Shown here piece after piece: positions 14,402 through 21,747 of a stretch of 64,000 nt of DNA. A program made the translations under genes and the position numbers. The stretch spans positions 121,257 to 185,256 of IMG/VR virus record IMGVR_UViG_3300005936_000001. The stretch is one strand, 5' to 3'. The notes below the pieces were generated by a model. It did not search any database, had not been told where the DNA came from, and was given only the letters and a program-made list of their open reading frames with translations. Each line of letters begins with the position of its first letter. The first letter of the stretch is position 1. Origin of the DNA: a virus.

Positions 14402-14617
14402 ATGGCAGGGTACACATACACCTTATTTAATAAAATGAAGCAGGATATAAAGCATAGAGGACAGCTTAGTGTAGGAGATAATATAATGGTAAAAGAAACT
14501 GAGCTGAATGTACTACGTATTGAAGGGAATAACGGGACAGTAAGCTCCGATTGGCATTCATACTCTATAAAGTTTATAGAAGGAACGGGCTGGTTACTTA
14601 ACCCCAGTTCCATATAA
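14402..14617 (+). CDS. KGQL-family protein 11
   Basis: 71 aa, GAAGGAGACTAATTA before the ATG. Core HRGQLSVGDNIM, short variable window VKETELN, FIEGTGWLL. Close paralogue of member 13, with the same MAxYTY start and LNPxSx end. One-base overlap with the next gene. Confidence 0.78.
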   Translation: MAGYTYTLFNKMKQDIKHRGQLSVGDNIMVKETELNVLRIEGNNGTVSSDWHSYSIKFIEGTGWLLNPSSI

Positions 14618-14868
14618 TGAATAACATATATAATAAAATGCAGCAACCTATAATGTATAGGGGGCAGTTGGTTTTAAGAGATATTGTATATCGATATGCT
14701 GAAGGGCTGGTACGGATAGAAAGAACTATTACTAACCTCAACGGAAATACCGGAGTTATGACTACCGGAACAAGTAAGATCCCTATATGGTTTATAGAAG
14801 GAAAGGGCTGGTGCTGGGGAGTCAAAGATTATTTGGAGGATATTTTAGTAGAGGAGGAGGCTAATTAA
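14617..14868 (+). CDS. KGQL-family protein 12
   Basis: 83 aa. Starts MNNIYNKMQQPIMY exactly as member 14, so members 11-12 and 13-14 look like a duplicated gene pair. Core YRGQLVLRDIVY lacks the usual Gly-Asp. It has an acidic tail after GKGWCWG. Confidence 0.78.
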   Translation: MNNIYNKMQQPIMYRGQLVLRDIVYRYAEGLVRIERTITNLNGNTGVMTTGTSKIPIWFIEGKGWCWGVKDYLEDILVEEEAN

Positions 14869-15087
14869 ATGGCAGCATATACATATAATTTATATAATAA
14901 GATGGATCAGAAGATAAAGCATAAAGGACAACTTAGTATAGGAGATCGTGTAACATTGAGATCAAGAAATGTCCTGAATATAACATATATTGAAGAAAAT
15001 ACAGGAAAAGCAAGAACTCAGAATTATGTATATCTTATAAAGTTTATAAAAGGGAAGGGCTGGCTACTTAATCCAGCCTCCGTATAA
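14869..15087 (+). CDS. KGQL-family protein 13
   Basis: 72 aa, with GAGGAGGCTAATTAA before the ATG inside the preceding gene. Core HKGQLSIGDRVT, window LRSRNVLN, FIKGKGWLL. Partner copy of member 11. Confidence 0.78.
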   Translation: MAAYTYNLYNKMDQKIKHKGQLSIGDRVTLRSRNVLNITYIEENTGKARTQNYVYLIKFIKGKGWLLNPASV

Positions 15088-15296
15088 TGAATAACATATA
15101 TAATAAAATGCAGCAACCTATAATGTATAAGGGGCAGCTGAGTATAGGAGATGAAGTAAGTTGTTCTTCCGGATGGTCAGACCCTGATTTTGAGGTGTTT
15201 GACTTAGATGGAGACGAAGGTGAGATTCGAGGCCTAGATGATGATGATATAACTTATATAAAGTTTATAGACGGGAAGGGCTGGGTGTGGAACTAA
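15087..15296 (+). CDS. KGQL-family protein 14
   Basis: 69 aa. Core YKGQLSIGDEVS, window CSSGWSDPD, then FEVFDLDGDEGEI and FIDGKGWVW. Same N-terminus as member 12; the SSGW window is shared with member 15. Confidence 0.78.
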   Translation: MNNIYNKMQQPIMYKGQLSIGDEVSCSSGWSDPDFEVFDLDGDEGEIRGLDDDDITYIKFIDGKGWVWN

Positions 15297-15326
15297 TGAA
15301 ATAGAAACTAACAAAGGAGTATGGCA

Positions 15327-15692
15327 ATGGACGGAGTAACATTTTTCTATATAGCGAGCTGTGCGGCATGTTTATTCACAGGGTATTTTGTATGTTATTT
15401 AATGCAGTATGAAAGACTATGGAGCACAATATGTAAGTATGAAAACGAACTCTTAAAAAAGACTAAACATATTGGTAAGTTGGATGAGGAGTTGTTTAAC
15501 CTCAGAATGGATTCGTATAAGGAAGAAGAAAAGAAAAGCTGTGATAAATGTGCGTGGTTAAAATATATATCACCCAGTTTCGATCAGCCTTTCCCGGAGC
15601 TTTGGTGTGCTATGGGTCACTGGGATGGCGTTGATAGTACAGATAAGCTATCCGAAGAAATTAACTGTGACGACTTTTACCCAGAAGAATGA
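15327..15692 (+). CDS. Membrane-anchored Cys-motif protein, 121 aa
   Basis: ATG 15327 is preferred to the ATG at 15321 because AAAGGAG ends only 1-2 nt before the latter. One hydrophobic segment (FFYIASCAACLFTGYFVCYL) precedes a coiled stretch and a C-terminal module CDKCAWLKY...WCAMGHWDGV...INCDDFYPE. This four-Cys pattern suggests metal binding. Function unknown. Confidence 0.62.
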   Translation: MDGVTFFYIASCAACLFTGYFVCYLMQYERLWSTICKYENELLKKTKHIGKLDEELFNLRMDSYKEEEKKSCDKCAWLKYISPSFDQPFPELWCAMGHWDGVDSTDKLSEEINCDDFYPEE

Positions 15693-15723
15693 AATCAACA
15701 AAAGAAAGGTTTAAGGAGGGAAA

Positions 15724-15912
15724 ATGAAGCTGTATAAATTAATATTTGAGCTACCTGTATGCAGGAGAAGAGTCTTAGCCTGCTACTTGTTCCTTGAGAA
15801 CATCTGTGTTTTCAGGGATGTATGCTTTGAACGTCATTGTAAAGAAGTCCACTGGAAGTTAGTCAGCACTCTGCTGGCTCTGGGTGAACTGGCAACTTTG
15901 GAGGACGAATGA
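15724..15912 (+). CDS. Hypothetical protein, 62 aa
   Basis: AAGGAGGGAAA precedes the ATG. Moderately hydrophobic with five Cys (VCRRRVLACYLFLENICVF). No family recognised. Its stop overlaps the next start as ATGA. Confidence 0.55.
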   Translation: MKLYKLIFELPVCRRRVLACYLFLENICVFRDVCFERHCKEVHWKLVSTLLALGELATLEDE

Positions 15913-16100
15913 TACACATAGTATCGATATATAGTAGTCGTAAAGTTAAGAATGAGAATGGCTATGGCTTTATGAAGGAGGATAGAGTTGAGATATCAGA
16001 AGCGGATATTGAGGAGTGGGTAATGTCTCAATACAGGGAGTCAAACACTCTGGATGAAGAAAGAGAATATAAGGCTGAAATTGAAAGTACAACGACTTAA
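15909..16100 (+). CDS. Hypothetical acidic protein, 63 aa
   Basis: Coupled to the preceding gene by ATGA. Begins MIHIVSIYSSRKVKNENG, then an acidic segment EISEADIEEWVMSQYRESN. The beta-then-helix pattern vaguely resembles the protein at 636. No family recognised. Confidence 0.55.
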   Translation: MIHIVSIYSSRKVKNENGYGFMKEDRVEISEADIEEWVMSQYRESNTLDEEREYKAEIESTTT

Positions 16101-16113
16101 CTAGGAGGGATGA

Positions 16114-16341
16114 ATGCAGATATTATATAATACAATGCAGCAGCCCGTTAGACATATGGGACAGCTTAGTAAAGGGGATATGGTAAGCTGTTCTTCCGGA
16201 TGGCCCAATCCTGATTTTAAAGTAATAGAACTTAAAGGTAAGAAAGGCATTATAAGTTTAGCGGGGCCGAGGATTATGAAATTTGAAATTCTTTTTACGA
16301 AAATAAACGGTTGGTACGCGGAGCGTATTTTAAATATATGA
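16114..16341 (+). CDS. KGQL-family protein 15
   Basis: 75 aa, AGGAGGG before the ATG. Core HMGQLSKGDMVS (Met for Lys), window CSSGWPNPD, FKVIELKGKKGIISL. The final motif is worn down to KINGWYAE. First of the longest run of copies. Confidence 0.77.
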   Translation: MQILYNTMQQPVRHMGQLSKGDMVSCSSGWPNPDFKVIELKGKKGIISLAGPRIMKFEILFTKINGWYAERILNI

Positions 16342-16547
16342 CACATAAACTATATAATAAGCTAGGACAGCCCCTTATACACAAGGGACAGCTCTGTATA
16401 AATGATAAGGTATCTATCCTTTACTCCGACCGCCCCTATAAGGTAATTAAACTAGGTAAAGCTGTAGGTGTGGTTATGAGTAATCTAGGCTGTACATATC
16501 ATATATCGTTTACAAAAGAAAAGGGCTGGATGTTTTGGGTGAGATAA
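16338..16547 (+). CDS. KGQL-family protein 16
   Basis: 69 aa from ATG 16338, an ATGA overlap with member 15; the in-frame ATG at 16311 lies deep inside member 15. Core HKGQLCINDKVS, window ILYSDRP, FTKEKGWMFW. Confidence 0.77.
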   Translation: MTHKLYNKLGQPLIHKGQLCINDKVSILYSDRPYKVIKLGKAVGVVMSNLGCTYHISFTKEKGWMFWVR

Positions 16548-16548
16548 T

Positions 16549-16758
16549 ATGAGATTTATTCTGAAGAATGAAATGGGACAGCATATAAAACATAAGGGAC
16601 AGGTTAGTAAAGGAGATACTGTAATATGCAGTGTTACTTATTTTAAAGTTATCGAACTAAAGGGAGATATGGGCAGAGTTGGATACTCACATCATAATGG
16701 TAGGCTTACATATATTATAGAGTTTAAAAAAGGGAAGGGTTGGTTCTTGTTAGCATGA
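16549..16758 (+). CDS. KGQL-family protein 17
   Basis: 69 aa. Core HKGQVSKGDTVI, very short window CSVTY, then FKVIELKGDMGRVGY and FKKGKGWFLL. Overlaps the next gene as ATGA. Confidence 0.78.
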   Translation: MRFILKNEMGQHIKHKGQVSKGDTVICSVTYFKVIELKGDMGRVGYSHHNGRLTYIIEFKKGKGWFLLA

Positions 16759-16955
16759 GATTATTTAATGAAATGGGACAGCACATAATACATAAGGGAC
16801 AGCTCTGTCTGGGAGATACAGTAAAGACCGGTCCTCTGAGAACTAACTACTACATAGTTGTCAAATTAAAAGGAACCGAAGGTAGGGTGGAGAGCTGCCG
16901 AGAGTATAGCAGGTACCCGATACAGTTTATAAAAGGAAGGGGCTGGGTGTGGTAG
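16755..16955 (+). CDS. KGQL-family protein 18
   Basis: 66 aa from ATG 16755 (MRLFNEMGQHIIH). Core HKGQLCLGDTVK, window TGPLRTNYY, FIKGRGWVW. The MRLFNEMGQ start recurs in member 20. Confidence 0.78.
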   Translation: MRLFNEMGQHIIHKGQLCLGDTVKTGPLRTNYYIVVKLKGTEGRVESCREYSRYPIQFIKGRGWVW

Positions 16956-16956
16956 T

Positions 16957-17157
16957 ATGAGACATTTTATATATAATAAATTAGGACAGCCCATTATACA
17001 TAAAGGTCAATTAAATAAAGGGGATATGATAAGTGATACCAGCTATGGTAGGGCTTGTCTCAAAGTTATCGAACTAAACGGAGATATAGGTTCTGTTAAA
17101 TATTCTATGGGTGTATTTCCTATAGCGTTTAAAAAAGGAAGGGGCTGGGTGTGGTAG
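16957..17157 (+). CDS. KGQL-family protein 19
   Basis: 66 aa. Core HKGQLNKGDMIS, window DTSYGRACL, KVIELNGDIGSV, FKKGRGWVW. GGAAGGGG of the preceding gene's GRGW codons is the nearest ribosome-site-like sequence. Confidence 0.78.
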   Translation: MRHFIYNKLGQPIIHKGQLNKGDMISDTSYGRACLKVIELNGDIGSVKYSMGVFPIAFKKGRGWVW

Positions 17158-17158
17158 T

Positions 17159-17380
17159 ATGAGATTATTTAATGAAATGGGACAGCGCATAAAGTATAAG
17201 GGACAACTCAGTAAAGGAGATATAGTAAGGACTGTTCCCAAGTCAGTTTTCTATTACACAGTTGTTAAAGTAAGGGGAAGTACAGGCACAGCTGAACATA
17301 ACATTAAAAAGCCTTACATGTACCCGATACAGTTTAAAGAAGGAAGGGGCTGGTTAATACATGCGATATATGGCACATAA
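17159..17380 (+). CDS. KGQL-family protein 20
   Basis: 73 aa. Core YKGQLSKGDIVR, window TVPKSVFYY, FKEGRGWLI. Its last codons overlap the start of the frameshifted copy 21. Confidence 0.78.
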   Translation: MRLFNEMGQRIKYKGQLSKGDIVRTVPKSVFYYTVVKVRGSTGTAEHNIKKPYMYPIQFKEGRGWLIHAIYGT

Positions 17381-17587
17381 TACGATGAAACAACCTATCA
17401 CACATAAAGGACAGCTGTTAGCTGGTGATGATATATATATATACAAAGTGTTTTTATGGAGAGATGGTATGTAATGAAGGTAATTCATCTGGAGGGTAGC
17501 ATAGGTATAGTTCAGACTTCTATCACAAAGCGTGAGCACGAGATACACTTTGAAGACGAAGGCTGGATAGTAAGTACTAACATATGA
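17361..17587 (+). pseudogene. KGQL-family copy 21, frameshifted
   Basis: From ATG 17361 the frame gives MRYMAHNTMKQPITHKGQLL and GDDIYIYKVF, then stops at 17472. The rest of the domain (KVIHLEGSIGIVQ ... FEDEGWIVS) continues in the -1 frame from about 17456 to the stop at 17585-17587. One base missing from the run GTTTTTA (17450-17456) explains it; programmed -1 slippage is possible but the heptamer is imperfect. Confidence 0.75.
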
Positions 17588-17591
17588 AAAG

Positions 17592-17605
17592 TCTACCATG
17601 GTAGA
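17592..17605. promoter_or_regulatory. Palindromic site TCTACCATGGTAGA, copy 2
   Basis: Same AAAAG/AAAAT flanks as copy 1. It lies between the stop of frameshifted copy 21 and the ribosome site of member 22, 23 nt before its ATG. Confidence 0.6.
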
Positions 17606-17628
17606 AAATTCAGGAAAGGAGAATAAAT

Positions 17629-17850
17629 ATGGCTGCTTTTGGAGGTACTATATTACATAATATAAATGGACAGCCCCTTAGACATAAAGGACAGCTAAAC
17701 ATAGGGGATCAAATACGTCTACACGTCTACGATGTAAATAATAGAGCTGTTATTAAAAAACTAAGAAACAAACGAGGTGTAATGATAAAGCCCAAAACAG
17801 GTAGTAAGTATTTTACACTATACGTAGACGGGAAGGGCTGGTGCTGGTAG
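17629..17850 (+). CDS. KGQL-family protein 22
   Basis: 73 aa, with its own GGAAAGGAG. Start MAAFGGTILHNINGQPL differs from neighbours but resembles member 29. Core HKGQLNIGDQIR, window LHVYDVNNR, YVDGKGWCW. Strongly basic central region. Confidence 0.78.
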   Translation: MAAFGGTILHNINGQPLRHKGQLNIGDQIRLHVYDVNNRAVIKKLRNKRGVMIKPKTGSKYFTLYVDGKGWCW

Positions 17851-17851
17851 T

Positions 17852-18052
17852 ATGAGATTATACAATGAAATGGGACAGCAGATTAAACATAAGGGACAGC
17901 TTAATGTAAGGGACAAAGTAAGGGCCTACCCGAATGGTAGGAACATCTACACAGTGCTTAAAATAGCAGGGAACATCGCTAGGATTAAAAAAGTTCGTAC
18001 AGGTAGTATATATGTTGTGATGTATACAAAAGGAAATGGTTGGCGCTGGTGA
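17852..18052 (+). CDS. KGQL-family protein 23
   Basis: 66 aa. Core HKGQLNVRDKVR, window AYPNGRNIY, TVLKIAGNIARI, YTKGNGWRW. Basic, net positive like member 22. Stop and next start overlap as TGATG. Confidence 0.77.
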   Translation: MRLYNEMGQQIKHKGQLNVRDKVRAYPNGRNIYTVLKIAGNIARIKKVRTGSIYVVMYTKGNGWRW

Positions 18053-18264
18053 TGCATCCGTTATTTAATCTAATAGGACAGCCCATTAAACACAGGGGGC
18101 AGTTAAATAAAGGGGATAAGATATACCTTAGATCTACCAGTACTGTTTCTTACAAAGTCGTTGAGCTGGAAGGAGATACAGCTAAAATTAAAAATCTTTA
18201 TCGCCCTTTAAACTATACTATAAGGTATAGAAAAGGGCATGGTTGGTTTTGGAGGTCGATATGA
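18052..18264 (+). CDS. KGQL-family protein 24
   Basis: 70 aa from ATG 18052. Core HRGQLNKGDKIY, window LRSTSTVSY, KVVELEGDTAKI, YRKGHGWFW (His for Lys in the last motif). Confidence 0.77.
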   Translation: MHPLFNLIGQPIKHRGQLNKGDKIYLRSTSTVSYKVVELEGDTAKIKNLYRPLNYTIRYRKGHGWFWRSI

Positions 18265-18467
18265 GAAGAGAATATATGTTGTTTAATAAGTTAGGGCAGG
18301 TTATAAAGTATAGGGGACAGCTCTGTAAAGGAGATGAAGTAAGATGCCATAGCACTGATCTTGAAGTGTTAGAAGTAGAAGGGGATACAGGTAAACTTAT
18401 ATTCAACCATAACCCGTCAAATACATATAATATAAAATATATAAAAGGGAAGGGCTGGGTATATTAG
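18261..18467 (+). CDS. KGQL-family protein 25
   Basis: 68 aa from ATG 18261 with GGAGG close upstream, one of the few members with an evident ribosome site of its own. Core YRGQLCKGDEVR, window CHSTDL, EVLEVEGDTGKL, YIKGKGWVY. Confidence 0.78.
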   Translation: MRREYMLFNKLGQVIKYRGQLCKGDEVRCHSTDLEVLEVEGDTGKLIFNHNPSNTYNIKYIKGKGWVY

Positions 18468-18468
18468 T

Positions 18469-18684
18469 ATGAGTAGGGTATTATATAATAAGTTAGAGCA
18501 GCCCATTAAATATAAGGGGCAGCTCAGTAGAGCGGATACAGTATTACTTCATCCCACTAGATCTTTCCATTACTTAGTAATAGAACTAGAGGAAGACACA
18601 GGTAAGATTACACATGCCTGGGATAGGGATGTACATACAATAAAGTTTAAAGAAGGAACGGGCTGGGTCTGGGTGTCTGTATGA
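18469..18684 (+). CDS. KGQL-family protein 26
   Basis: 71 aa. Core YKGQLSRADTVL (Ala for Gly), window LHPTRSFHY, LVIELEEDTGKI, FKEGTGWVW. Confidence 0.78.
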   Translation: MSRVLYNKLEQPIKYKGQLSRADTVLLHPTRSFHYLVIELEEDTGKITHAWDRDVHTIKFKEGTGWVWVSV

Positions 18685-18905
18685 GGACACGACATATGTT
18701 ATACAATGGGATGGAACAGCCTATTGTATATAAGGGACAGCTTAGTCTGGGAGATATGGTAAGTTTAACTCCTGGAAGGGATTTCTTTTTCGAAGTCGTT
18801 GGGCTGCAAGGAGATAGAGGTATAGTCGAACATAAATTAAGTTTCGTGGTATATACTATAAAGCATGAAAAAGGGATGGGCTGGCTATTAATACACGAAT
18901 TATAA
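18681..18905 (+). CDS. KGQL-family protein 27
   Basis: 74 aa, ATGA-coupled to member 26. Core YKGQLSLGDMVS, window LTPGRDFFF, EVVGLQGDRGIV, HEKGMGWLL. Confidence 0.78.
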   Translation: MRTRHMLYNGMEQPIVYKGQLSLGDMVSLTPGRDFFFEVVGLQGDRGIVEHKLSFVVYTIKHEKGMGWLLIHEL

Positions 18906-19126
18906 GTGAATACATATTACATAACAAGATGGGACAGCCCGTTAAACACAAAGGGCAGTTAAGTGTAGGGGATGAAGTGAGTGTTACCCTGTGGGGGAAT
19001 ATAACCTTTACAGTTATCTCATTAAAGGGAGATACAGGTACATTAATCATACTGGATGTAGGTCCCGATAAAAACCCTATAATATATAAAAAAGGGTTGG
19101 GCTGGTATATACAAACATCCTATTGA
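18902..19126 (+). CDS. KGQL-family copy 28, ATA in place of start ATG
   Basis: Codons ATA AGT GAA TAC ATA from 18902 encode the expected N-terminus up to YILHNKMGQPVKH, but the family's usual ATG is ATA and no ATG, GTG or TTG is in frame before ATG 18929. The domain is otherwise intact: HKGQLSVGDEVS, window VTLWGNIT, YKKGLGWYI. Either ATA starts it weakly, the product begins at Met 18929, or the gene is silenced. Confidence 0.6.
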   Translation: MSEYILHNKMGQPVKHKGQLSVGDEVSVTLWGNITFTVISLKGDTGTLIILDVGPDKNPIIYKKGLGWYIQTSY

Positions 19127-19157
19127 TACTACTATACAACAGTAAAGGAGACTACTA

Positions 19158-19406
19158 ATGGAACAGGGAGTTTTACATAATATAAATGGACAGCCCATAC
19201 TATATAAAGGGCAGCTGAATAATGGTGACTCTGTATATAGAAAAAGATGGTCTGTGGGGAGGGCTGATATACTCCCGGCTAAAATAAAGAGTATAAAAGG
19301 GATTAAGGCAAATCTGCAGTATAATAACACAGCCTACACAATACCTATATTCTTTATAAGAGGAAGGGGCTGGATATGGGAATATAGAAGGGAGTATACA
19401 ATATGA
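19158..19406 (+). CDS. KGQL-family protein 29
   Basis: 82 aa, AAAGGAGACTACTA before the ATG. Starts MEQGVLHNINGQPI. Core YKGQLNNGDSVY, long basic window RKRWSVGRADILP, FIRGRGWIW plus a short tail. Confidence 0.78.
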   Translation: MEQGVLHNINGQPILYKGQLNNGDSVYRKRWSVGRADILPAKIKSIKGIKANLQYNNTAYTIPIFFIRGRGWIWEYRREYTI

Positions 19407-19669
19407 GTAAAGAAGAATATCTGAAAGGACACAAAGCGTCCGGACTGAAGGTAGGAGACTCTGTATTGGTTACAGGAGACTGCGAGAGCTTCGAGAAGGG
19501 CTGGAACAATATGTTTGTAGGTGGTATGAAGCAACATGTAAGTAAAGTCTATAAAATATGTATAGACAGAGATGACCAGGGATTTATGCTGGATCACGGG
19601 GCTCAAGTCCCGTATTACTATCCTTATTTTATCCTTAAAAAAGAAAGAAAGGTCTGGGGTATACGATGA
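19403..19669 (+). CDS. Conserved phage hypothetical protein, 88 aa, distinct from the KGQL family
   Basis: ATGA-coupled to member 29. GLKVGDSVLVTGD, GWNNMFVGGMKQHVSKVY and YYYPYFILKK fit a second small beta-barrel-like family found as hypothetical proteins in phages. It may share an SH3-like fold with the array but lacks KGQL and EGKGW. Function unknown. Confidence 0.65.
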   Translation: MSKEEYLKGHKASGLKVGDSVLVTGDCESFEKGWNNMFVGGMKQHVSKVYKICIDRDDQGFMLDHGAQVPYYYPYFILKKERKVWGIR

Positions 19670-19872
19670 CTACATTATATAACGAAATGCAACAACCTAT
19701 TATATATAGGGGACAGCTCTGTGTAGGAGATAAAGTATATACCAGCCCGGCTGGTATAAGTTTAAAAGTACTGAATATTAGAGAAGACGCAGGGAGGATT
19801 CTTGTATTGAATATAGGGAGTAAACACCCTATAATGTTTATAGAAGGAAAGGGCTGGTGTTACTATAAGTAA
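19666..19872 (+). CDS. KGQL-family protein 30
   Basis: 68 aa. Core YRGQLCVGDKVY, window TSPAGISL, KVLNIREDAGRI, FIEGKGWCY. ATGA-coupled to the non-family gene before it. Confidence 0.78.
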   Translation: MTTLYNEMQQPIIYRGQLCVGDKVYTSPAGISLKVLNIREDAGRILVLNIGSKHPIMFIEGKGWCYYK

Positions 19873-20068
19873 TATACTTAATGAACTGGAACAGCCCATT
19901 ATACACAAGGGACAGCTGTGTGAAGGAGATATGATACATTTTAACCGTGGGGGCGAAGATCGTTACGAGGTATATAGAATATGGAAATATGTAGGTAGAG
20001 CTAAATCCCTAAACAGTACTGTTGTACGCCGAATAAGGTTTATAAAAGGAAGGGGCTGGGTCTGGTGA
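19865..20068 (+). CDS. KGQL-family copy 31, ATA in place of start ATG
   Basis: ATA AGT AAT ATA from 19865 opens the expected frame (ILNELEQPIIHKGQL); no ATG, GTG or TTG start lies before the core. Window HFNRGGEDRYEV is unusually long, then FIKGRGWVW and stop at 20066. As in copy 28, the TATAAGT context looks like an ATG-AGT start mutated by one base. Confidence 0.55.
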   Translation: MSNILNELEQPIIHKGQLCEGDMIHFNRGGEDRYEVYRIWKYVGRAKSLNSTVVRRIRFIKGRGWVW

Positions 20069-20069
20069 T

Positions 20070-20269
20070 ATGATGTATAGAATATACAATGAGATAGGAC
20101 AGATCGTTAAACACAAAGGGCAGTTAGATGTAGGAGATACAGTATACGTCTGTAGCTGCCCCCATAAAGTTATTGAGTTAAAGGGAACACAGGTAGACTT
20201 AAATTTCTTAACAGGCTTAGTATATACCCTATAATATATATAGAAAGAAGGGGCTGGGTGACAGTATGA
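20070..20269 (+). pseudogene. KGQL-family copy 32, frameshifted
   Basis: ATG 20070 gives MMYRIYNEIGQIVKHKGQL, GDTVYVCSCPHKVIELKG, then the frame runs into LVYTL-stop. The true continuation (NTGRLKFLNRL ... YIERRGWVTV) is in the -1 frame, ending at TGA 20267. One base lost in AAGGGAAC (20181-20188) relative to the family's AAGGGNAAC accounts for it. Confidence 0.78.
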
Positions 20270-20481
20270 GCTTTAGACTATACAATAGAAATAGACAGCA
20301 GATAATACATAAGGGACAGGTCAGTGTAGGAGATAAGGTAAGTGGTACTGCAAACTGGAACTATCCTGATTACGAGGTAACTAACATAAATAATAATACA
20401 GGTACAATTAAACATATAATGGATCACAATACGTGTGATATAAAATATGTAGAAGGACAGGGCTGGGGAGGAGAAGCATAA
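20266..20481 (+). CDS. KGQL-family protein 33
   Basis: 71 aa. Core HKGQVSVGDKVS, window GTANWNYPD, YEVTNINNNTGTI, YVEGQGWGG. Confidence 0.78.
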   Translation: MSFRLYNRNRQQIIHKGQVSVGDKVSGTANWNYPDYEVTNINNNTGTIKHIMDHNTCDIKYVEGQGWGGEA

Positions 20482-20678
20482 TGTATAATCATATGAGACA
20501 ACGTATAATGTATAAAGGACAGCTGGATTTAGGAGATTATATACGCGCCGGAACAGATAGCGGTCTTAATTATAAAGTTATTAGAATAAAAGGAAATAGA
20601 GCTAGAGTACAAAGCAGATTACATAGCAATATATATAATCTGGGGTATACAGAAGAAAGGGGCTGGATGTTCTTATGA
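20481..20678 (+). CDS. KGQL-family protein 34
   Basis: 65 aa, starting right at MYNHMRQRIMY. Core YKGQLDLGDYIR, window AGTDSGLNY, KVIRIKGNRARV, YTEERGWMF (Glu-Arg for Gly-Lys). Confidence 0.77.
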   Translation: MYNHMRQRIMYKGQLDLGDYIRAGTDSGLNYKVIRIKGNRARVQSRLHSNIYNLGYTEERGWMFL

Positions 20679-20869
20679 AAATATATAATGCGTTAAAACA
20701 GCCCATTAGATACAAGGGACAGATATGTAAAGGAGATAAGGTTAGAGTTAGCCTTGAAGGAGGTATGCACCCTGTTATTGAGTTAAAGGGAAATGAAGGT
20801 AGGATTAAATATACATATGGTATAATGCCTATAGTGTTTACAGAAGAAAGGGGCTGGTTATTGACATGA
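20675..20869 (+). CDS. KGQL-family protein 35
   Basis: 64 aa, among the smallest intact members. Core YKGQICKGDKVR, window VSLEGGMH, PVIELKGNEGRI, FTEERGWLL. Shares the EERGW ending with member 34. Confidence 0.78.
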   Translation: MKIYNALKQPIRYKGQICKGDKVRVSLEGGMHPVIELKGNEGRIKYTYGIMPIVFTEERGWLLT

Positions 20870-21105
20870 TATACAAACTATACAATGCATTAAAACAGCC
20901 CCTTATACACAAAGGGCAACTATGTAACGGAGACATAGTACACTTCACTGATGGGGGCATAGCCAGTAATTATATAGTTATGGACCTGAAGGGAAGCTTC
21001 TGTACAATTCAACATGCGTGGGATAAGTATAGATACTACGACCATGTAGAGTTTACAGAAGGAGTGGGCTGGGGCTGGGAATCAGAAGGAGGATCGAGGG
21101 CATGA
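20866..21105 (+). CDS. KGQL-family protein 36
   Basis: 79 aa. Core HKGQLCNGDIVHF, window TDGGIASNY, IVMDLKGSFCTI, FTEGVGWGW plus a Glu/Ser tail. From here to member 43 most copies have an aromatic after GDxV. Confidence 0.78.
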   Translation: MIYKLYNALKQPLIHKGQLCNGDIVHFTDGGIASNYIVMDLKGSFCTIQHAWDKYRYYDHVEFTEGVGWGWESEGGSRA

Positions 21106-21317
21106 TAACTAAAATGTATAATGAAATGGGACAACCTATAAAGTATAAGGGACAACTCTGTCTGGGAGATATAATATATTTCGCTAAAACCCACGACTTT
21201 GGGGGATATAAAGTTATTAAATTAGAGGAAAATACAGGTATAGTTAAATATACAGAGCTCGGGGATGAATTCCCTGTATCCTTTACAAAAGTGGGCTGGG
21301 GGTATGTGACGAGATGA
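21102..21317 (+). CDS. KGQL-family protein 37
   Basis: 71 aa. Core YKGQLCLGDIIYF, window AKTHDFGGY, KVIKLEENTGIV; the last motif is shortened to FTKVGWGYV. Very similar to member 38. Confidence 0.78.
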   Translation: MITKMYNEMGQPIKYKGQLCLGDIIYFAKTHDFGGYKVIKLEENTGIVKYTELGDEFPVSFTKVGWGYVTR

Positions 21318-21529
21318 TATCTAAAATGCATAATAAACTAGGACAGATTATAAAGTATAGAGGACAGCTCTGTGTAGGAGATGTAGTCTGGTTCACTAAT
21401 AACAGCAGTTTCGGTGATTATAAAGTTATTAAATTAAAAGGAAATACAGGTACAATTAAACATATAATGCACGGGGATTTATTTGATGTAAAGTTTGTAG
21501 AAGGAACGGGCTGGGGGTATGTAATATGA
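21314..21529 (+). CDS. KGQL-family protein 38
   Basis: 71 aa. Core YRGQLCVGDVVWF, window TNNSSFGDY, KVIKLKGNTGTI, FVEGTGWGY. Members 37-38 share ISKMHNK/ITKMYNE starts and GWGYV ends, suggesting recent duplication. Confidence 0.78.
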   Translation: MISKMHNKLGQIIKYRGQLCVGDVVWFTNNSSFGDYKVIKLKGNTGTIKHIMHGDLFDVKFVEGTGWGYVI

Positions 21530-21747
21530 TATACAGCCTATACAATGAGATGAGACAGACTATTAATTACAAGGGGCAACTCAGTGTAGGAGATATAGTA
21601 TCTTATACTTCCAGTAGCAACGCCTGTGATTATAAAGTTATCGAACTGAAGAAAAACATAGGTATGATTAAGAACACACGGAATAAAAATGTATACTACT
21701 GTATTAGATATATAAAAGGAACGGGCTGGGTGGAGGTAACGACATGA
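21526..21747 (+). CDS. KGQL-family protein 39
   Basis: 73 aa. Core YKGQLSVGDIVSY, window TSSSNACDY, KVIELKKNIGMI, YIKGTGWVE. Confidence 0.78.
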   Translation: MIYSLYNEMRQTINYKGQLSVGDIVSYTSSSNACDYKVIELKKNIGMIKNTRNKNVYYCIRYIKGTGWVEVTT

